From NCBI GenBank assembly GCA_937923585.1, contig CALDSM010000435.1:1-8856 (forward strand): 8,856 nucleotides of DNA. The letters are read 5' to 3'. Positions within the stretch are counted from its first letter, which is position 1. Each line of letters opens with the position of its first letter. Of this stretch, positions 1 to 5,533 are shown piece after piece. The position numbers and the translations under genes are program-made. A model generated the notes under the pieces. The model ran no database searches, was not told the origin of the DNA, and saw only the letters and a program-made list of their open reading frames with translations. This DNA is from an uncultured bacterium (GTDB lineage Bacteria > Hydrogenedentota > Hydrogenedentia > Hydrogenedentales > CAITNO01).

Positions 1-1202
1 TCATTCCCGGCGAGCGCTACGACGGCGCCGCGGTCGAGGAAAGCAAGCAGCGGCTGGAAAGCACCCGCTTCTTCGACTCCGTCCGCGTCACGCTGGACGA
101 CCCGATGGGCAAGGAGGCCGACAGCCTGTTCAGCGACATGCTGGTGGACGTGGACGAGGGCAAGACCGGCACCTTCAATTTCGGCGGCGGCTTCAGCACC
201 GAGGACGGCGTCGGCGGTTTCGGCGAACTGCGCCTGACCAACTTCGACATCACGAACTGGCCCACCTTCTCGGGCGGCGGCCAGCAGCTCCGGCTCCGGC
301 TCAACGCGAGCCAGCGCCGCAACCAGTACTCCATCAGCTTCACGGAGCCGGAGTTCCTGGGCTATCCCGTCATGATGGGTGTGGACCTGTTCAACGAGAG
401 TTACCATGTCCGCGGCGGCCAGGACTACAACGAGAACACCAAGGGTGGCCAGCTTCGCTTCGGCAAGAACCTGTCCCCCTACGTGCAAACGTCGCTCGGA
501 CTCCTCTATGAGGATGTCGAGATCAGCGGCCTGCCCTGGTATTCCAACCGGGAGATCCGGGAGCAGGAAGGCTCCTCGACCACCATCGCCCTGCGCCCCC
601 AGATCGAGCGCAACACGCTGGACAACAAGTACGACGCGACAAAGGGTTCCTGGCACATTCTCGCCCTTGAGCTGGCCGGTCTGGGCGGCGACAACCATTT
701 CGTCAAACTCGAACAGGATTCGACGTGGTACTTCCCGATTCAGGACGGCCAGAAATGGGTGTTGTCGCTGCGTGCCCGCAACGGCATCATGGGCGCCTAT
801 GACGGCACGGACAAAGTCCCACTGCAGGACCGTTTCTACGCGGGCGGCACCAACACGGTGCGCGGCTATGAAAACCGCGGAATCGGACCCAAGGTGCCCC
901 GTTACCTGTTCTGGGGCGACGACTTCGCCATCGGCGGCAACATGCGCATGATCTACAATTTTGAAGCCAAGTACAAGATCACCAAGGACTTGCGCGTATA
1001 CGGATTTGTGGACGCCGGCAGTGTCTGGGAGGATGTGGGCGACTTCGACCCCAGCGATTTCCGGTACAGCGCGGGCGTGGGCCTTGGGTTCAACGTGCCC
1101 ATGCTCGGGCCCATCCGTGTGGACTACGGCTTCCCGCTTAATCCAGACGATTCGCAGAGCAGCAGCGGCCGGTTGCATCTGGCCACGGGATACAAGTTCT
1201 AA
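1..1202 (+). CDS. bamA: Outer membrane protein assembly factor BamA, C-terminal part (5' end outside window)
   Basis: BamA is the Omp85-family core of the BAM complex, which folds and inserts beta-barrel proteins into the outer membrane. The reading frame is open from the first full codon (base 3) to the TAA at 1200-1202, giving 399 residues, so the start and most POTRA domains lie upstream. Residues about 1-55 look like the end of the last POTRA domain (PGERYDGAAVEESKQRL, then TRFFDSVRV, then VDVDEGKTG). The rest is the 16-strand barrel, with alternating aromatic and polar residues. The conserved loop-6 motif VRGY is at window residues 286-289 within GGTNTVRGYENRGIGP, and the protein ends in a beta-signal-like strand with a terminal Phe (HLATGYKF). 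The following skp and lpxD genes are the classic bamA neighbours. An internal ATG at 105 is not the start, because POTRA homology continues upstream of it. Identification is confident; other Omp85 members (TamA) are less likely given the context. Confidence 0.95.
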   Translation, partial: IPGERYDGAAVEESKQRLESTRFFDSVRVTLDDPMGKEADSLFSDMLVDVDEGKTGTFNFGGGFSTEDGVGGFGELRLTNFDITNWPTFSGGGQQLRLRLNASQRRNQYSISFTEPEFLGYPVMMGVDLFNESYHVRGGQDYNENTKGGQLRFGKNLSPYVQTSLGLLYEDVEISGLPWYSNREIREQEGSSTTIALRPQIERNTLDNKYDATKGSWHILALELAGLGGDNHFVKLEQDSTWYFPIQDGQKWVLSLRARNGIMGAYDGTDKVPLQDRFYAGGTNTVRGYENRGIGPKVPRYLFWGDDFAIGGNMRMIYNFEAKYKITKDLRVYGFVDAGSVWEDVGDFDPSDFRYSAGVGLGFNVPMLGPIRVDYGFPLNPDDSQSSSGRLHLATGYKF

Positions 1203-1281
1203 ACCAACGCGGGCGGAACTCCGCGGGTGCGTGGAGGATGCGCGGAATTGCGTTCGGTATGCCCTGTTTTCCTGAGTTGTT

Positions 1282-1310
1282 TTGTACGGCTTTGGAAGGA
1301 GTGGTATACT
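1282..1310 (+). promoter_or_regulatory. Putative extended -10 sigma70-type promoter for skp-lpxD-lpxC/fabZ
   Basis: In the 201-bp gap between bamA and skp, TTGTAC (1282-1287) is followed after exactly 17 bp by TATACT (1305-1310). The -10 hexamer matches the consensus at 5 of 6 positions and is preceded by TG one base upstream (1302-1303), an extended -10 element that compensates for the 3-of-6 match in the -35 box. Transcription would start near 1317, leaving a leader of about 87 nt before the skp GTG. That leader contains a small hairpin (ACCGG/CCGGT, 1356-1370, followed by TTT). The consensus is that of proteobacterial sigma70, so function in this lineage is inference. Confidence 0.5.
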
Positions 1311-1390
1311 GCCGCCCCACAATCGAAAACGGCCACGTTTCGGCGGCTTGACCGCACCGGACGTGCCGGTTTTGCGACCAACTCAGAAGA

Positions 1391-1396
1391 AAAGGA
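1391..1396 (+). promoter_or_regulatory. Ribosome binding site that fixes the GTG start of skp
   Basis: AAAGGA lies 7 nt upstream of GTG 1404. The in-frame alternatives, GTG 1419 and ATG 1437, have no comparable Shine-Dalgarno sequence at proper distance. Starting at ATG 1437 would also remove the two lysines that form the basic N-region of the signal peptide. Confidence 0.6.
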
Positions 1397-1403
1397 TAGT
1401 ATC

Positions 1404-2012
1404 GTGCCACATCATTTCGTGAAGAAGACGACCTCCATGGCGGTCCTGTTCGCTTTTGCCTCCGCCGTTGCCGCCCTGACCCTTGTCGGCGCGCCTGCCC
1501 ACGCCCAGAAAGACAAAGACAAGTCGGCCGCCCCTGCGGCCGCGTCGGCATCCGGCGGCGCCGGTTACCGCATCGCAGTCGCTGACATGGCCAAGCTGAT
1601 GAAGGACTACAAGAAGCGCGAGCAGAAGTATGCGGCCCTTCAAAAAGACGTGGATACGATGCAGGCCGAAATAGACATCAAGCAGAAGGGCATCGAGGAG
1701 GCGCGCAAGGCATACGATGCCGGCCGTGACACCATGACCGAAGAGCAGCGCTCCGCCGCGCGCCTCAAGATTGAGCAGGACATCGCCGACTACAAGAGCG
1801 AACTCGAAAAGCGCCAGCGAAAGATTGACACCAACGAGGAAACCGTGCTCAAGGAGGTCGTGGACGATATCACGAAGGTCATCGCCCAGGTGGCGGAGAA
1901 GGATGGATATCACCTGGTGCTCAATTCCAGCGGAGGCCCGCGCGGCAGCGTGATCTACAGCAGCGCCACCATTGATCTCACCCCGACCGTTCTGGGACTG
2001 CTGAACAAATAG
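1404..2012 (+). CDS. skp: Periplasmic chaperone, Skp/OmpH family
   Basis: This is a 202-residue protein of the OmpH/Skp family, whose trimers hold unfolded outer-membrane proteins in the periplasm on their way to BamA. The GTG start at 1404 is chosen because AAAGGA lies 7 nt upstream and because it gives a proper Sec signal peptide: basic KK at 7-8, a hydrophobic core at about 12-30, and a cleavage motif AHA|Q at 34/35. After cleavage comes a Lys/Asp then Ala/Ser-rich linker (35-53) that is not part of the usual fold. The family's first strand follows (YRIAVADMAKLMKDY), then a charged coiled-coil region at about 65-150 that forms the tentacles. The C-terminal strands include YHLVLNSSG, the VIYSS segment and the typical IDLTPTVLGLLNK ending. 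The open frame extends upstream to 1227, but that part encodes no signal-like sequence. The position between bamA and lpxD matches the family's usual context. Confidence 0.9.
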   Translation: MPHHFVKKTTSMAVLFAFASAVAALTLVGAPAHAQKDKDKSAAPAAASASGGAGYRIAVADMAKLMKDYKKREQKYAALQKDVDTMQAEIDIKQKGIEEARKAYDAGRDTMTEEQRSAARLKIEQDIADYKSELEKRQRKIDTNEETVLKEVVDDITKVIAQVAEKDGYHLVLNSSGGPRGSVIYSSATIDLTPTVLGLLNK

Positions 2013-2040
2013 GCCCCTGCGGGGCGGTGATCTGCGCCCC
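2013..2040 (+). other. Two mutually exclusive short hairpins between skp and lpxD
   Basis: Directly after the skp stop, GCCCC (2013-2017) can pair with GGGGC (2021-2025) around a 3-nt loop. GGGGCG (2021-2026) can instead pair with CGCCCC (2035-2040) around an 8-nt loop. The two stems share the middle G-run, so only one can form at a time. There is no U-tract, so this is not an obvious intrinsic terminator. It may shape mRNA stability or lpxD translation, or may be chance in GC-rich DNA. The lpxD start lies 18 nt downstream. Confidence 0.3.
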
Positions 2041-2058
2041 GGCAAGGCCATTCTAACG

Positions 2059-3099
2059 ATGGGAATGACCGTCGGTGAAATAGCCCGCCTTTTGGGCGGC
2101 ACGGTTCAGGGCGACCCCGCGACTGAGATCACGGGTGTCAACGGTCTTTTGGAGGCCGCACCCGGCGACCTGTGCTTCGTGCGCAGTGACCGCTATCTCT
2201 CCGGGCTGTACGAGACGAGCGCTTCGGCGGCGCTGGTCTCGAAACCCGTGGATCCCAAGCCCCTCGCCACCGTTATCGTGGTGGACGAACCGGAACAGGC
2301 CTTTGTGCGGGTGCTGCACATGTTTGCCGCCGAACGGTCCCCCCGTCCTGCGGCGGGTATTCATGAGCGGGCCTTCGTGGCACCGGGTGCTGTGCTGGGC
2401 GAAAATGTGTCCATTGGTCCAAACGCCTGCGTCGAGGAGGGGGCGGTTTTGGGGGACGGCGTGGTGCTCTATCCCGGCGTGTACATCGGCCGCGGCAGCA
2501 CGGTCGGCCCGGAAACCCTGGTCTATCCCAACGCGGTCATTCGCGAGGGGGTCCGGATTGGCGCGCGGTGTGTATTGCACGCGGGCGTGTGCATCGGCAG
2601 CGACGGGTTCGGGTTTGTGCCCATGGGCGGGGTGTGGATGAAGATTCCCCAGGTGGGCACGGTGGAGATCGGCGACGACGTGGAGATTGGCAGCAATACG
2701 GCCGTGGACCGGGCAACCTTTGGTGTGACCAAACTCGGCAACGGTGTAAAAATTGACAATCTCGTCCAAATAGGCCACAATGTGCAGATCGGTGAGCATA
2801 CCGTCATCGCTGGAATGGCGGGTGTGGCCGGAAGCACGGTGATAGGCAGCCGGGTGCGCGTGGGCGCGTCGGCGGGCATAAACGGCCACATCACCATCGG
2901 CGACGGCGCGAGCATCGCCGCCCGAAGCGGTGTCACGCGTTCTGTGGCGCCCGGTCAGGTGGTGTCCGGTTATCCGGCAATGGACCATGCACAGCAACGG
3001 CGCGTGCTGGTCGTGCAGGCAAAACTGCCCGAACTCGCAAAGCGGGTCAGGGAGCTTGAGGCACGGCTGGCGGCTCTGGAAGACGGCAGAAAAACATGA
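2059..3099 (+). CDS. lpxD: UDP-3-O-(3-hydroxyacyl)glucosamine N-acyltransferase LpxD
   Basis: LpxD is the third enzyme of lipid A synthesis. It transfers a 3-hydroxyacyl chain from acyl carrier protein to the 2-amino group of UDP-3-O-acyl-glucosamine in the cytoplasm. The product is 346 residues, normal for the family (E. coli about 341). Residues 1-95 form the N-terminal uridine-binding domain (MTVGEIARLLGG, ITGVNGLLEA). Residues about 100-300 are hexapeptide repeats of a left-handed beta-helix, and the end is a charged helix (LAKRVRELEARLAALE). The catalytic His is H240 in DNLVQIGHNVQIGEH, equivalent to E. coli H239. The family signature GFGFVPMGGVWMKIPQVG is intact. ATG 2059 is preferred, with a weak AAGG 11 nt upstream; ATG 2065 is a close alternative. 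Its stop overlaps the lpxC start, implying translational coupling. Confidence 0.96.
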   Translation: MGMTVGEIARLLGGTVQGDPATEITGVNGLLEAAPGDLCFVRSDRYLSGLYETSASAALVSKPVDPKPLATVIVVDEPEQAFVRVLHMFAAERSPRPAAGIHERAFVAPGAVLGENVSIGPNACVEEGAVLGDGVVLYPGVYIGRGSTVGPETLVYPNAVIREGVRIGARCVLHAGVCIGSDGFGFVPMGGVWMKIPQVGTVEIGDDVEIGSNTAVDRATFGVTKLGNGVKIDNLVQIGHNVQIGEHTVIAGMAGVAGSTVIGSRVRVGASAGINGHITIGDGASIAARSGVTRSVAPGQVVSGYPAMDHAQQRRVLVVQAKLPELAKRVRELEARLAALEDGRKT

Positions 3100-4418
3100 A
3101 ACAACGCACTATCGCCGAGTCGGCCTCCTACTCCGGCGTCGGCCTGCATACGGGAAGCCTGACCACGGTCACGTTCAGGCCCGCGCCGCCCGACAGCGGA
3201 ATCGTGTTCGTGCGCACCGACTTGGAGGACCGGCCGGTCATACCCGCCGTTCTTGACCATGTGGTTGATGTGTCGCGCGGCACGACCATCGGCATCGGCC
3301 CGGCCACGGTGCATACTATAGAGCACGCCATGGCGGCGTTCGTCGGCATGGGCATTGACAATGTGATTGTCGAGGTGGACGCCGACGAGATTCCCAACGG
3401 CGACGGGAGCTCAATGCCCGCGCTCAACACCATCCTCCGGGCGGGCGTGGTGGACCAGGACCAGGACAAGTCCTACATCACCGTGGACCACCCGGTCTAT
3501 TACCGCAAGGACGACGTGACCCTCAGCATTCTGCCGTCGGACGAGCTGCGCGTTACCATGACCATTTCCTACGACCACAAGGCCATCGGCACGCAGTACG
3601 CCTCCTTCGTTATCAACGAGGACACCTTCCGCAACCAGATCGCCCCGGCGCGCACCTTCTGCTTTCTGCGCGAGGTGAAGATGCTGCAGGAGGCCGGCCT
3701 GATCCAGGGCGGCAGCCTTGAATCGGCCGTGGTCATCGGCGACGAGGGCATTCTCAACGACGAACTGCATTTCCCCGACGAGTTTGTCCGCCACAAAATC
3801 CTCGACCTGCTCGGCGACACCCGGCTGCTTGGACTGCCGCTCAAGGGCCACATCATCGGCGTCAAATGCGGCCACGAGAAGAACGTCCTGTTCTCCAAGC
3901 AGATCAAGAAAGCGTATCTCAGCGAACGCGCCGGCATCGGACTGCAGGACATCAGGGTCGGCACCCGGCGCAAGCCGCCCGCGCTCGATGTCAACAAGAT
4001 CATGAAGATCCTGCCCCACCGCTACCCCTTCCTGCTGGTGGACCGCGTGCTCTCCTTCGAGCCGATGAAGAATGTGACGGGGTTCAAGAACGTGACCGTA
4101 AACGAACCCTTCTTCCAGGGCCACTGGCCGGACGTGCCCGTGATGCCCGGCGTACTCATTATCGAGGCCATGGCCCAGGTCGGTTCCATGCTCATCTTCG
4201 GCGAGAACGGCGAGCCCAACGGGCAGCTGGCCTTCTTCACGGGCATTGAAAAGGCCCGTTTCCGCCACACGGTTGTGCCGGGCGACCAGATGGTCATCAA
4301 GGCCGAAATGATGCATTTCCGCCACAACGCCTTCAAGGTGCGCGCCACCGCCCTTGTGGACGATGTTGTCGCCGCCGAAGCCGTCCTGAGTTTCGGGCTC
4401 ATGCAGATTGAGGAATAG
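3096..4418 (+). CDS. lpxC/fabZ: Bifunctional UDP-3-O-acyl-N-acetylglucosamine deacetylase / 3-hydroxyacyl-ACP dehydratase (LpxC-FabZ fusion)
   Basis: This 440-residue fusion joins LpxC (about 1-290) to FabZ (about 292-440). LpxC is the zinc-dependent deacetylase and first committed step of lipid A synthesis. Its signatures are GVGLHTG, the catalytic E76 and zinc ligand H77 in TIEHAMAA, the ligands H233 and D237 in VRHKILDLLGD, and H260 in CGHEKN. FabZ dehydrates 3-hydroxyacyl-ACP in fatty acid elongation. It shows LPHRYPFLLVDRV (H308) and the catalytic pair H343 (FFQGHWPDVPVMPG) and E357 (LIIEAMAQ), spaced 14 residues apart as in stand-alone FabZ (E. coli H54/E68). All key residues are present, so both halves look active. 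The two domains are joined directly with only a short linker, with no stop or frameshift. ATGA overlap with lpxD indicates coupling. The fusion places two enzymes that handle the 3-hydroxyacyl pool in one chain. Confidence 0.96.
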   Translation: MKQRTIAESASYSGVGLHTGSLTTVTFRPAPPDSGIVFVRTDLEDRPVIPAVLDHVVDVSRGTTIGIGPATVHTIEHAMAAFVGMGIDNVIVEVDADEIPNGDGSSMPALNTILRAGVVDQDQDKSYITVDHPVYYRKDDVTLSILPSDELRVTMTISYDHKAIGTQYASFVINEDTFRNQIAPARTFCFLREVKMLQEAGLIQGGSLESAVVIGDEGILNDELHFPDEFVRHKILDLLGDTRLLGLPLKGHIIGVKCGHEKNVLFSKQIKKAYLSERAGIGLQDIRVGTRRKPPALDVNKIMKILPHRYPFLLVDRVLSFEPMKNVTGFKNVTVNEPFFQGHWPDVPVMPGVLIIEAMAQVGSMLIFGENGEPNGQLAFFTGIEKARFRHTVVPGDQMVIKAEMMHFRHNAFKVRATALVDDVVAAEAVLSFGLMQIEE

Positions 4419-4430
4419 TCTGCATTGGGA

Positions 4431-4453
4431 CAGGCGCCGCTTGCCTGCGCCTG
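4431..4453 (+). terminator. Weak hairpin after lpxC/fabZ, possible operon end
   Basis: CAGGCGC (4431-4437) can pair with GCGCCTG (4447-4453), a perfect 7-bp stem with a 9-nt loop, beginning 12 bases after the fabZ stop. The downstream bases (CTTGGTCGCTTC) are only mildly T-rich. The gap 4419-4603 separates two convergent genes, so some termination signal is expected here, and the only other structure I see is a 5-bp stem near 4479. Apart from these the gap holds no gene. Confidence 0.35.
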
Positions 4454-4603
4454 CTTGGTCGCTTCAGATGGACCAGACCTGACATTTCAGGCGTCAGGGC
4501 GTGCCGGGAAGCAGTCTTTCACTCTTTCCCTCCGATGACGGCGGCTTTTCCAGCCCTTCATCTTCCTGTGAAACGCATGCCGCCTCCGCCCAACTGCATG
4601 CCA

Positions 4604-5260
4604 TCAATCCGCTTGACGCGACTCACACAGCACACCCGCCACAAGGAGATACTGTGCGAGATAGTACGTTGCATATCCCGACAGCGCAACGCCGGGCCTT
4701 GGGGCAGTCAACAGCATGTGATTCACCGCAATATGGCTGTCAGACAAGACAAACACGACACCGCCCGCCGCAATGAGCCGGGTGGGACTCTGGTGGAGTA
4801 TTGCCAGCGCGGTCATGATGCCCATGACGGTCACGTAGACCATGACGGCCGCGGTTAGCCCATACTCGCCCGCGCGGACCATGCGCACGGACACCGCCGC
4901 CACAAGCGCCGCCATCACCGCCGCGGTGACGGCGATGACGACGCCCCGCCGCCGGGTCCACTTCAGGTCTTTCGCAAAGGCCACCGAATACGCAACATGC
5001 CCTGCGAGAAACGCAAGGAGCCCGGGCATGAACCAAGCGCGTTCGGCGGTTGCCAGGCTGTAGTCGCCCACCGCACCCAGCGCCACAGCGATGACGACCC
5101 AGAGGCCGAAGCGCGGGCGCGAATGGGTCCACGCGCACACGGCGAGAAAGCGCGCCGGAAGCGCCTTGATCACCCCCGCTCCCGTTTCCGGCGCGATGAG
5201 ATTCAGCCCTGTGCCGGTGAGTGCAAGAAGCAGGTACACTGCCGAAAGAATGGGTGGCAT
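4604..5260 (-). CDS. yhhN: YhhN/TMEM86-family integral membrane protein (lysoplasmalogenase-like)
   Basis: This is a 218-residue polytopic membrane protein with about eight hydrophobic segments (roughly 4-23, 28-44, 52-69, 77-96, 106-128, 133-154, 161-183 and 192-212). It fits the YhhN family, which includes mammalian TMEM86A/B lysoplasmalogenases that cleave the vinyl-ether bond of lysoplasmalogens; bacterial members are mostly uncharacterised. Family-type polar residues sit inside membrane segments: GD at 65-66 (ALGAVGDYSL), H88 (FLAGHVAYSVAF), SD at 173-174 (AGGVVFVLSDSHIA) and Tyr/Gln in YYLAQYLL (199-206). The ATG at 5260 is supported by AGGGG 8 nt upstream. It is convergent to the lpx operon and lies downstream of the giant repeat gene on the same strand, separated by a likely terminator. 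No neighbour points to plasmalogen metabolism, so the enzymatic activity is inferred from family only. Confidence 0.82.
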   Translation of the reverse strand: MPPILSAVYLLLALTGTGLNLIAPETGAGVIKALPARFLAVCAWTHSRPRFGLWVVIAVALGAVGDYSLATAERAWFMPGLLAFLAGHVAYSVAFAKDLKWTRRRGVVIAVTAAVMAALVAAVSVRMVRAGEYGLTAAVMVYVTVMGIMTALAILHQSPTRLIAAGGVVFVLSDSHIAVNHMLLTAPRPGVALSGYATYYLAQYLLVAGVLCESRQAD

Positions 5261-5268
5261 GGCGAAAA

Positions 5269-5273
5269 CCCCT
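5269..5273 (-). promoter_or_regulatory. Ribosome binding site of the yhhN-family gene
   Basis: On the minus strand AGGGG occupies 5273 down to 5269, leaving 8 nt to the ATG at 5260-5258. This is the strongest Shine-Dalgarno sequence in the window and fixes that start. I could not find a convincing -35/-10 pair for this gene in the 273-bp gap upstream. Confidence 0.6.
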
Positions 5274-5445
5274 GTTCAGCGCGGCACAAAACCGCACCGC
5301 ATCATTTCATGACGCATTGTGCGGGCAATGGACCCGGCGAGAAGAACCTCGGCAATAGTCTGAACGCAGACATCCCCGGTTGATCCGGCGGGGGCGCGCT
5401 CTCCATCCGAAAGCGCCTGCGGGGACCCGTGCGGCAAAGACAACA

Positions 5446-5476
5446 GCCGGGGAGACCCGTTCGGGGTCTCCCCGGC
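5446..5476 (-). terminator. Probable intrinsic terminator of the giant repeat-protein gene
   Basis: A perfect 13-bp GC-rich inverted repeat (5446-5458 with 5464-5476) encloses a 5-nt loop, 57 bases beyond the stop codon of the repeat gene. Read on the minus strand it is followed by TGTTGTCTTTG, 7 T in 11, whereas the plus-strand flank (ATGCTCATCC) is not T-rich. The orientation therefore fits termination of the minus-strand gene. It would separate that gene's transcript from the downstream membrane-protein gene. Confidence 0.65.
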
Positions 5477-5533
5477 ATGCTCATCCCGCGCGCAGCCCGT
5501 CAAGGTTGGCGGGCCTCGTGCTGTCGGCTTACG

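Noticed and set aside
1227..1403. N-terminal extension of the Skp frame upstream of GTG 1404
   Set aside because: The extension crosses the predicted promoter and leader, lacks a signal peptide at its own start, and the GTG at 1404 has a well-placed Shine-Dalgarno and yields a proper signal peptide.
2053..2997. A 314-residue minus-strand frame opposite lpxD
   Set aside because: His/Arg/Ala-rich antisense translation of the beta-helix hexapeptide repeats; no family resemblance.
3411..4325. A 304-residue minus-strand frame opposite lpxC/fabZ
   Set aside because: The plus strand encodes an intact enzyme fusion with all catalytic residues; the minus-strand translation is His/Val/Asp-rich with no family features.
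4501..4858. Plus-strand frames of 91 and 107 residues after lpxC/fabZ
   Set aside because: They overlap the well-supported minus-strand membrane-protein gene and have Pro/Arg/His-rich, non-protein-like composition.
5274..5445. Promoter for the yhhN-family gene
   Set aside because: I scanned the minus strand for -35/-10 pairs. Only poor matches were found (for example TTGCCC with TGATGC), too weak to report.
5276..5503. A 75-residue minus-strand frame between the repeat gene and the yhhN-family gene
   Set aside because: It runs through the probable terminator hairpin, I see no convincing ribosome binding site, and its composition looks random.
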